From contig DASUZD010000189.1 of NCBI GenBank assembly GCA_036377055.1, positions 1 to 7,764 on the forward strand: a DNA stretch of 7,764 nucleotides, given 5' to 3'. Of the stretch, positions 1 to 4,531 are shown in pieces. Origin of the DNA: DASUZD01 sp036377055. Its GTDB lineage: Bacteria; Actinomycetota; Thermoleophilia; Gaiellales; Gaiellaceae. Numbering within the stretch: the first letter of the stretch is position 1; each line of letters begins with the position of its first letter. The notes below the pieces were generated by a model. That model searched no databases, had not been told where the DNA came from, and worked only from the letters and a program-made list of their open reading frames with translations. The translations under genes were made by a program, and so were the position numbers.

Positions 1-394
1 TCTCGTCGCCGACGCGAACCGTCGTGCCTTCGACCGCGGTCACGCGTGCGCCCTGCCGCAGCTCGGCCCCGGCCGCGGCGGCCTGCTCGGCGAGATAGGC
101 GTCGAGCCGGCGCCGCTGCGTCATCACGGCGAGACGCGAGCCGCTCCGCCGCTCGAACCTCGGCCCGTAGCGGAGCCGGGCCTCGAGCGTGTCGACGGTC
201 TCCTCGACGACCGAGTCGACGGAGAAGGGAAGCTGCCGCAGCGCGCGCTCCGTGAGCCCGCCGCCGCAGGGCTTGTCGCGCGGGAACCGCGCGCGCTCGA
301 GCAGGCACACGCGCGCGCCCGCGCGCGCGAGGCGGTAGGCGGCGGTCGAGCCGGCGGGCCCGGCGCCGACGACGATGACGTCGAACCGCTCCAA
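1..394 (-). CDS. Geranylgeranyl reductase family FAD-dependent oxidoreductase (N-terminal part, cut by window edge)
   Basis: This is the first 131 residues of a flavoprotein of the geranylgeranyl reductase family, which reduces isoprenoid double bonds (for example in menaquinone side chains or prenyl lipids). The reverse strand shows the Rossmann FAD motif GAGPAG at residues 10-15, then RFPRDKPCGGG at about 36-46, the family's PCGGG signature, and MTQRRRLDAYL near residue 95. The gene is closely similar, nearly residue for residue at the N terminus, to the gene at 4532-5710. I chose the TTG at 394 because it aligns with the GTG start of that paralogue (LERFDV against VERFDV) and because a TANNNT -10 box lies 7 bases upstream, implying a leaderless mRNA. 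The C-terminal two thirds lie outside the window, so intactness cannot be judged. The substrate is unknown. Confidence 0.85.
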   Translation of the reverse strand, partial: MERFDVIVVGAGPAGSTAAYRLARAGARVCLLERARFPRDKPCGGGLTERALRQLPFSVDSVVEETVDTLEARLRYGPRFERRSGSRLAVMTQRRRLDAYLAEQAAAAGAELRQGARVTAVEGTTVRVGDE

Positions 395-401
395 GCGGCC
401 A

Positions 402-407
402 AGGCTA
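402..407 (-). promoter_or_regulatory. Candidate -10 box for the leftward reductase gene (leaderless)
   Basis: On the minus strand TAGCCT fits the actinobacterial TANNNT -10 consensus and ends 7 bases before the TTG start at 394, so transcription would begin at or next to the start codon. The paralogue at 4532 has the same arrangement with TAGAGT. No convincing -35 box is visible. Confidence 0.45.
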
Positions 408-411
408 CAAT
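406..411 (+). promoter_or_regulatory. Candidate -10 box for tRNA-Tyr
   Basis: TACAAT differs from the consensus TATAAT at one position and lies 12 bases upstream of the mature tRNA 5' end, giving room for a short 5' leader to be removed by RNase P. It overlaps the oppositely oriented -10 candidate of the reductase gene, so the two promoters probably compete. A -35 match is not obvious. Confidence 0.5.
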
Positions 412-423
412 TCGCCGCTCCCT

Positions 424-505
424 GGGGGTGTGCCCGAGCGGCCAAAGGGAACGGGCTGTAAACCCGTCGGCTCAGCCTACGGAGGTTCGAATCCTCCCGC
501 CCCCA
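424..505 (+). tRNA. tRNA-Tyr (anticodon GTA)
   Basis: A complete class II cloverleaf can be drawn. The acceptor stem is GGGGGTG (424-430) with CGCCCCC (498-504) and discriminator A505. The D arm contains CCCGAGCGGCCAAAGGG. The anticodon stem is ACGGG/CCCGT (451-455/463-467), with loop CTGTAAA and anticodon GTA at 458-460. The long variable arm has a GGC/GCC stem (469-477). The T arm is GGAGG-TTCGAAT-CCTCC (481-497). The long variable arm together with the GTA anticodon identifies tyrosine. The 3' CCA is not encoded (the sequence continues TAG). The structured repeat R1 begins two bases after the discriminator. Confidence 0.96.
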
Positions 506-506
506 T

Positions 507-613
507 AGCCGCCCGAAGTCCGCCTACGGCTTCGCCGCAGCCATGACGACTTCGGGCGGATCGTCGGCTGACGGAGAGCCTTCCGAGCCGGCGCGGGCAA
601 AGCCCCCGCCGGC
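507..613 (+). repeat. Structured repeat element, copy R1 (behind tRNA-Tyr)
   Basis: This 107-base element recurs at 4401-4504 in the same orientation. Hairpin 1 is a perfect 12-bp stem, CCGCCCGAAGTC (509-520) with GACTTCGGGCGG (548-559), enclosing a smaller imperfect hairpin around CGGC-TTC-GCCG (527-537). A middle GGCT/AGCC hairpin follows (566-569/577-580) with loop GACGGAG. Hairpin 3 pairs 587-593 with 607-613 and 595-598 with 602-605 across one C-C mismatch, with loop AAA. It has no T-tract, so it is not a classical rho-independent terminator, although its place right behind the tRNA suits a role in 3'-end formation. It matches no RNA family I recognise. A dispersed REP-like repeat or an uncharacterised structured RNA are both possible. 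Confidence 0.75.
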
Positions 614-626
614 GTCAAGCGGATGG

Positions 627-656
627 TGGCATGCCAGTGCACACCGTGGCAAGCCA
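627..656 (+). promoter_or_regulatory. Tandem operator-like palindromes upstream of the mod operon
   Basis: TGGCATGCCA (627-636) is a perfect palindrome. TGGCAAGCCA (647-656) is the same site with one central change, placed exactly 20 bases, about two helical turns, downstream. Each is followed by a related tail (GTGCAC and TATGCAC). A degraded third copy, TGGCGCTAGCA, lies at 675-685. The spacing and symmetry suit a dimeric regulator. The Mop-domain HTH protein encoded two genes downstream is the natural candidate, but that link is inference. Confidence 0.4.
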
Positions 657-692
657 TATGCACGTCCGATCGCATGGCGCTAGCAATGTGGA

Positions 693-698
693 TATGCT
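693..698 (+). promoter_or_regulatory. Weak candidate -10 box for the ferritin-mod operon
   Basis: TATGCT is the only TANNNT match I noticed in the leader between R1 and the first operon gene. It would give a 5' UTR of about 60 bases before the GTG at 764 and would place the palindromes at 627-656 upstream of the promoter. No -35 box is seen at 16-18 bases. Transcription could instead read through from the tRNA or start elsewhere. Confidence 0.25.
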
Positions 699-746
699 CG
701 CGTCCGGTGGCAGCTCGATGCCCTCGTAATGCATTGGCACACGACC

Positions 747-756
747 GGGGGGAGAA
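747..756 (+). promoter_or_regulatory. Ribosome binding site fixing the ferritin-like gene start
   Basis: GGGGGGAGAA contains the Shine-Dalgarno core GGAG, with 9 bases between that core and the GTG at 764. It is the strongest ribosome binding site in the window and argues against the longer in-frame ATG at 623. Confidence 0.65.
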
Positions 757-763
757 CCGAATC

Positions 764-1366
764 GTGTCAAGCGGCTTGAGCAGGGGTGAGCTCTTGCGCC
801 GCGGCGCGGCGGGCGGAGCAGCGGTTGTGTCGGGTTCGCTCGTCGGCGCCTTCGCAGGACAAGCCGATGCTGCGACAGTTCCCGACAACGACCTGGCTTA
901 CCTGCGACTCCTGGTCGCAGCCGAGCTCCTCGAAGCAGATCTTCAGGAACAGGCGCTCACGAGCGGAAAGCTGAGCCGCCGTTCGACGGCAGTGGTCAAG
1001 AAGACGGCTGCGGACGAGAAGGCGCACTACGCGAGGCTTGCTCAGCTGGTCACGGCTGCCGGTCAGCCGCCGGCGACGTCGGGTGACATCGACTTCTCCT
1101 ACCCGAAGGGCAGCCTTGCCTCGCAGGCTTCCGTCCTGAAGGTTGCGGCACAGATCGAGACGCTCGTTCTGGGCGCGTATCTCGGCGCGATCGAGAATGT
1201 CGAGACCGCAGAGCTTCGGCTTCCGCTCGGGCAGATCGCGGCGAACGAGGCACAACACGTGAGTGCGCTTGCTGCGCTGCGTGGCCGCACCGTGATCGGA
1301 CGCCCGTTCCCGCCGTCGCTTCAGATCGACGCAGCTTCGGCAGCGCTCGACAGATTCGAGAGCTGA
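764..1366 (+). CDS. Tat-exported ferritin-like domain protein
   Basis: This 200-residue protein opens the operon. Residues 1-37 look like a twin-arginine signal: SRGELLRRGAAGG with RR at 12-13, a hydrophobic Ala/Gly/Val stretch, and a likely cut after ADA near residue 36. The mature part reads as a four-helix ferritin-like bundle (Ferritin_2 type) with a full set of putative diiron ligands: Glu54 or Glu57 in helix 1, E85xxH88 in helix 2, Glu132 in helix 3 and E162xxH165 in helix 4. Family members bind iron or other metals, and their physiological role outside the membrane is poorly defined. The GTG at 764 is supported by the ribosome binding site. The in-frame ATG at 623 would add a Cys- and Trp-rich, non-coding-looking stretch and would bury the Tat signal. 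The stop lies three bases before the next gene, so co-expression with the molybdate genes is likely. A role in molybdate handling is speculative. Confidence 0.85.
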   Translation: MSSGLSRGELLRRGAAGGAAVVSGSLVGAFAGQADAATVPDNDLAYLRLLVAAELLEADLQEQALTSGKLSRRSTAVVKKTAADEKAHYARLAQLVTAAGQPPATSGDIDFSYPKGSLASQASVLKVAAQIETLVLGAYLGAIENVETAELRLPLGQIAANEAQHVSALAALRGRTVIGRPFPPSLQIDAASAALDRFES

Positions 1367-1369
1367 CCG

Positions 1370-1747
1370 ATGCCGAAGCAGGTCTACAGCGCAAGCGAAG
1401 CCGCGGCGGCGCTCGGGATCAGCCTCGACACCCTGCGCCGTTGGGACAAGGCGGGCCGCCTGAAGGTCGAGCGGGACGCTAGCAACCGACGCGTCGTGCC
1501 GGCCTCGGAGATCGATCGGCTGCGCGGCGACGGTGAAGGAGCGCACATCAGCGCTCGGAACCGCTTCCACGCGATCGTCACCGACGTGAAGACCGACGGC
1601 TTGATCGCGCAGGTCGAGATGGTCGTGAGCGAGCCTGTTCGGCTCGTCTCGATCGTCACCCGCGACGCCGTCGAAGAGCTCGGCCTGAAGAAGGGCATGA
1701 CCGCGACCGCGATCGTCAAATCCACCAACGTGATCATCCAGAGCTAG
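1370..1747 (+). CDS. MerR-type HTH protein fused to a Mop (TOBE) molybdate-binding domain
   Basis: This 125-residue cytoplasmic protein is probably the molybdate-responsive regulator of the operon. Residues 4-52 form a MerR/excisionase-like winged HTH (YSASEAAAALGISLDTLRRW, then RRVVPASEIDRL). Residues 60-125 form a single Mop domain: SARNRFHAIVTDVK, then the strand AQVEMVV, then TRDAVEELGLKKGMTATAIVKST. Mop domains bind molybdate or tungstate, usually as oligomers. The protein thus resembles a compact stand-in for ModE, which joins a different HTH to two Mop domains. It could activate or repress, and the palindromes at 627-656 are the obvious candidate operator. Only three bases separate it from the ferritin-like gene, and modA follows after 17 bases. 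A pure molybdate-storage (molbindin) role is less likely because the HTH is intact. Confidence 0.88.
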   Translation: MPKQVYSASEAAAALGISLDTLRRWDKAGRLKVERDASNRRVVPASEIDRLRGDGEGAHISARNRFHAIVTDVKTDGLIAQVEMVVSEPVRLVSIVTRDAVEELGLKKGMTATAIVKSTNVIIQS

Positions 1748-1764
1748 CGAAAGCGGGTCCTTCA

Positions 1765-2547
1765 GTGCGCCGTGTGAACCGCCGTGCCGTTGTTCCCGCC
1801 GCCGTTGCCTTGATCGCCGTGCTCGGCTCGGTCGCTGGTCAGGCGTCGGCTAGGCGGAACGCGCAAATCACGGTCTACGCCGCGGCGTCCCTGACCGATG
1901 TCTTTCCAAAGATCGATTCGGGCCAGAAGTACCAGTTCGGCGGCTCGAACACGCTCGCCGCGCAGATCACGCAGGGTGCGCCCGCCGACGTCTTCGCGTC
2001 GGCGAACGTGACTCTTCCGAATCAGCTGTTTGCTAATCGCCTGTGTTCGAAGCCGGTGGTCTTCACGCGCAATATGCTCGTCGTGGTCGTGCCGAAGGCG
2101 AACCCGGCCCACATCCGCACGATCTACGACCTCGCCAAGTCCGGCGTGAAGCTCGTCATCGCGGGTCCGGGTGTGCCTGTCGGGAGCTACACGCTCCAGA
2201 TCCTGAAGAACATGAACCTTTCCGGCCCGGTCTTGAAGAACGTCGTCAGCCGCGAGACCGACGTACGCGAGGTGCTCGCGAAGGTCGCGCTCGGCGAGGC
2301 AGACGCCGCGTTCGTCTATTCGACCGACGCGAAGGCGGTCTCGGGCAAGGTGACCGTGATCAAGGTGCCGGCCTGGGCGCAGCCGAAGGTGCAATATGGG
2401 ATCTGCGTCGTCTCCAAGAGCAGCAACACGACCGACGCTCGCGCATTCATCAACAAGGTGCTGAGCAAGGCTGGCCAGGCGCGGCTGCGCCAGTACGGTT
2501 TCCTGCCGCGTGTGAAGGCTGCGCCCGCGAAGAAGAAGAAGAAGTAA
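1765..2547 (+). CDS. modA: Molybdate ABC transporter substrate-binding protein ModA
   Basis: This 260-residue exported protein captures molybdate (or tungstate) for ModBC. It has an N-terminal signal of about 29 residues (RRVNRRAVV, hydrophobic core, cut near QASA). The mature region starts with ITVYAAASLTDVF, carries FGGSNTLAAQITQGAPADVFASA at 58-80, and has GEADAAFVYSTDA at 177-189. The usual oxyanion ligands are represented by Ser42, Ser61 and Tyr185. Three points are unusual. The segment between the two ligand serines is about 8 residues shorter than in E. coli ModA as I recall it. There is no lipobox cysteine, although Gram-positive binding proteins are commonly lipoproteins. The protein ends in five lysines encoded by AAG repeats. 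The GTG at 1765 is used; a GTG at 1774 would remove three residues. modB follows closely. Confidence 0.93.
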   Translation: MRRVNRRAVVPAAVALIAVLGSVAGQASARRNAQITVYAAASLTDVFPKIDSGQKYQFGGSNTLAAQITQGAPADVFASANVTLPNQLFANRLCSKPVVFTRNMLVVVVPKANPAHIRTIYDLAKSGVKLVIAGPGVPVGSYTLQILKNMNLSGPVLKNVVSRETDVREVLAKVALGEADAAFVYSTDAKAVSGKVTVIKVPAWAQPKVQYGICVVSKSSNTTDARAFINKVLSKAGQARLRQYGFLPRVKAAPAKKKKK

Positions 2548-2595
2548 GCCCGCCGGGGCGTGCAGAGTGAGTCAGCTCATGGACGGTCGCCCGCG

Positions 2596-3426
2596 ATGAA
2601 GCGGGCGCTCCTCGTCTGCCTCTTCACGGCAACGGCGATCGTGACGCTCGCCTTTCTGGCTCTTCCGATCGTCGCGATCTTCGCCCACACGACGCCGGGC
2701 CACTTGCTCGACCAGTTCTCGAATCCCGTCGTCCGTGACGCTTTCGTCGTCAGCCTGAAGACGAGCCTGATCGCGCAGGCGCTGATCGTGCTCCTCGGCA
2801 CCCCGACCGCCTATCTCTTGGCGACCCGAAGATTCCCCGGACGCCCCGTGGCGGTCACGCTCGTAGAGCTGCCGCTCGTCCTGCCGCCCGCGGTGGCCGG
2901 CATCGGCTTACTGGCCGCCTTCGGCCGCCTTGGCCTGCTCGGATCAACCTTCGACGCTCTCGGAATCGCCCTCCCCTTCACCCAGACGGCGGTGACGATC
3001 GCCGTCGCGTACGTTGCGAGCCCGCTCTACGTCCGGCAGGCGATTGCTACGTTCGAAGCGACCGATCCGAACCTGACCGCGGCCTCCCGGACGCTCGGCG
3101 CCGGCCCGATGCGGACGTTCTTCCGCGTCGTGCTACCGCTCGCGCGAGGCGGTCTGATCGCCGGCCTCGCCCTCTCCTTTGCACGCGGGCTCGGCGAGTT
3201 CGGCGCCACGATCATGTTCGCGGGCAGCCTCCAGCGCGTCACTCAAACGCTGCCACTCGCGATCTACGCCGAGTTCGACCGCAACTTCGACGCCACGCTC
3301 GCGATGTCCGGCGTACTCGTCCTGCTCAGCGTCGCTCTCCTCCTCGGGCTCAGAATTGGACTGACATGGCAACGCTCGCCCTCGAAGAGATCGTTGTACC
3401 TCTTCGGACCTTCAGCCTCCGGCTGA
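2596..3426 (+). CDS. modB: Molybdate ABC transporter permease ModB
   Basis: This is the inner-membrane channel subunit of the molybdate importer, 276 residues from the ATG at 2596. Hydrophobic segments are visible from residue 3 (ALLVCLFTATAIVTLAFLAL), followed by several more, including SLIAQALIVLLG and VELPLVLPPAVAGIGLLAAF. The ATPase-contacting EAA loop is clear at about residue 154: EATDPNLTAASRTLGAGP, followed by FFRVVLPLA. The segment LGEFGATIMFAG is typical of ModB. I prefer ATG 2596 because the protein then starts just before the first membrane helix. A GTG at 2560 would add 12 polar residues, and neither start has a strong ribosome binding site. The 3' end overlaps modC by 61 bases, and the last roughly 20 residues (QRSPSKRSLYLFG and so on) are read out of frame through the start of modC and do not look like conserved ModB sequence. 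Confidence 0.92.
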   Translation: MKRALLVCLFTATAIVTLAFLALPIVAIFAHTTPGHLLDQFSNPVVRDAFVVSLKTSLIAQALIVLLGTPTAYLLATRRFPGRPVAVTLVELPLVLPPAVAGIGLLAAFGRLGLLGSTFDALGIALPFTQTAVTIAVAYVASPLYVRQAIATFEATDPNLTAASRTLGAGPMRTFFRVVLPLARGGLIAGLALSFARGLGEFGATIMFAGSLQRVTQTLPLAIYAEFDRNFDATLAMSGVLVLLSVALLLGLRIGLTWQRSPSKRSLYLFGPSASG

Positions 3427-4439
3427 CCCTCGACATCGAGTCGGCGATCGCCTTAGTCGGTCCCTCCGGGGCCGGGAAGACCACCGTGCTCCGAGCGATC
3501 GCCGGACTGGTCCGGCCGGCGTCGGGCCGCATCACCTCGAACGGCGAGGTCTGGTTCGACGCAGCGAAGGGCATTTCGCTCGCCCCGGACCGCCGACGAG
3601 TCGGTCTCGTCTTCCAGGACTACGCACTCTTCCCACACCTGTCCGTCCGCCAGAACATCGAGTACGCTCGGCACCACCAGGCCGACGACTACCTCGACCG
3701 CTTCTCGATCCGACATCTGGAACGAGCGCGGCCGCCAGATCTCTCCGGAGGCGAGCGTCAGCGTGTCGCGCTCGCCCGTGCGCTCGCCCGCGACCCGGAC
3801 GTGCTACTCCTCGACGAACCGCTCTCTGCACTCGACGCGCACACCAAAGCCGGCGTGCGCTCCGAGCTCCACGACCTGCTCCGCGGACTCGGACTCCCCG
3901 TTCTCGTCGTCACACACGACTACGAGGACGCAGCCGCGCTCGCCGATCGTGTCGGCGTTATCGTCGACGGTGAACTCCGACAGATCGGGCCCCCCGGCCA
4001 ACTCGTCGCCGAGCCGAGCGACCCGTTTGTCGCCTCCTTTACAGGCGCAAACCTTCTGAACGGGTACGGCGAGCGGGTCTCGGGAGTCACTCGCGTCCGA
4101 CTGCTAGACGGAACCGTCGTCACCACCGCCGACGACGCCCACGGCGACGTCGTCCTCGCCGTCTACCCCTGGGACATCACCGTCTCGACGGTTCGACCCA
4201 ACGACTCCGCGATGAACCTGATCAGCGCTCCGATCCGCGGAATCACAGAGCTCGGCAACCGGATCCGCGTCTCCATCGGCCCAGTCAGTGCCGAGATTAC
4301 GGCAGACTCCTTCGAACGCCTGGGCCTGAAGGTCGGGCAGACAGCGTTCGCGTCGTTCAAGGCGACCGGGACCCGTGTGGTCGCGAATAGTCGCTCGGGC
4401 AGCCGACCGAAGTCCGGCCTCGGCTCGCCGAGGCCATGA
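3366..4439 (+). CDS. modC: Molybdate ABC transporter ATP-binding protein ModC
   Basis: This 357-residue ATPase drives molybdate import. The motifs occur in order: Walker A GPSGAGKT at 32-39, Q-loop VFQDYALFPHL at 82-92, signature LSGGE at 126-130, Walker B VLLLDEP at 146-152, D-loop SALD at 154-157, and switch His184 in VVTHDYEDA. A C-terminal TOBE/Mop region spans about 285-340 (SAPIRGITELGNRIRVSIG through LGLKVGQTAFASFKATG). TOBE regions in ModC bind molybdate and can inhibit transport. The ATG at 3366 gives the normal short N terminus before Walker A and lies inside the end of modB, so translation is probably coupled. The final 13 residues are encoded by the repeat copy R2, and the TGA lies inside its first hairpin, suggesting that the native C terminus was replaced when the element arrived. 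Confidence 0.94.
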   Translation: MATLALEEIVVPLRTFSLRLTLDIESAIALVGPSGAGKTTVLRAIAGLVRPASGRITSNGEVWFDAAKGISLAPDRRRVGLVFQDYALFPHLSVRQNIEYARHHQADDYLDRFSIRHLERARPPDLSGGERQRVALARALARDPDVLLLDEPLSALDAHTKAGVRSELHDLLRGLGLPVLVVTHDYEDAAALADRVGVIVDGELRQIGPPGQLVAEPSDPFVASFTGANLLNGYGERVSGVTRVRLLDGTVVTTADDAHGDVVLAVYPWDITVSTVRPNDSAMNLISAPIRGITELGNRIRVSIGPVSAEITADSFERLGLKVGQTAFASFKATGTRVVANSRSGSRPKSGLGSPRP

Positions 4440-4504
4440 CGACTTCGGTCGGATCGGCTGACGGAGAGCGTTTGTTGGCCGGCGCGGGCAAAACCCGCAC
4501 CGGC
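4401..4504 (+). repeat. Structured repeat element, copy R2 (overlapping modC 3' end)
   Basis: This is the second copy of the element at 507-613. Hairpin 1 pairs CCGACCGAAGTC (4403-4414) with GACTTCGGTCGG (4441-4452). Inside it is a perfect 8-bp hairpin, GGCCTCGG (4416-4423) with CCGAGGCC (4428-4435). The linker GGCTGACGGAGAGC (4456-4469) is nearly unchanged and can form GCT/AGC. Hairpin 3 pairs 4478-4482 with 4500-4504 and 4484-4488 with 4494-4498, with one C-A mismatch and loop CAAAA. Relative to R1, the pair C512-G556 is A4406-T4449 here, a compensatory change. The modC stop (4437-4439) lies inside hairpin 1. A short T-rich stretch (4471-4476) lies between hairpins, but no T-tract follows a stem. 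It also forms most of the region upstream of the next gene. Confidence 0.75.
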
Positions 4505-4519
4505 GGCGAAGACCTTCCC

Positions 4520-4525
4520 TAGAGT
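4520..4525 (+). promoter_or_regulatory. Candidate -10 box for the rightward reductase gene (leaderless)
   Basis: TAGAGT fits TANNNT and ends 6 bases before the GTG at 4532, so the transcript would start at or within a base or two of the start codon. No Shine-Dalgarno sequence at proper spacing is seen, which agrees with leaderless translation. The minus-strand paralogue shows the same layout. No clear -35 box. Confidence 0.45.
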
Positions 4526-4531
4526 AGGGCC

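Noticed and set aside
507..613. Molybdenum-cofactor riboswitch (R1 contains TTCCGAGCC and lies upstream of the mod operon)
   Set aside because: The CCGAGCC string is not kept in R2, R2 lies behind the mod genes rather than in front, and the three-hairpin layout does not match the Moco motif as I know it. Only a covariance-model search could settle this.
623..763. Longer N terminus of the ferritin-like protein from ATG 623
   Set aside because: The extra 47 residues are Cys- and Trp-rich with no family likeness, the region has the operator palindromes, and a strong ribosome binding site and Tat signal support GTG 764.
424..4504. Classical integrase-mediated island with a tRNA 3'-end attachment site
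   Set aside because: The tRNA T-arm and acceptor sequence (TTCGAATCCTCC and following) is not repeated near 4400-4504 and no integrase gene is present.
507..4504. CRISPR array from repeated hairpins
   Set aside because: There are only two copies, about 3.9 kb apart with genes between them and imperfect identity; no spacer structure and no cas genes.
4403..4504. Rho-independent terminator behind modC
   Set aside because: The stems are strong but none is followed by a T-tract; the only T-rich run (4471-4476) lies between hairpins. A termination role remains possible but cannot be called from sequence.
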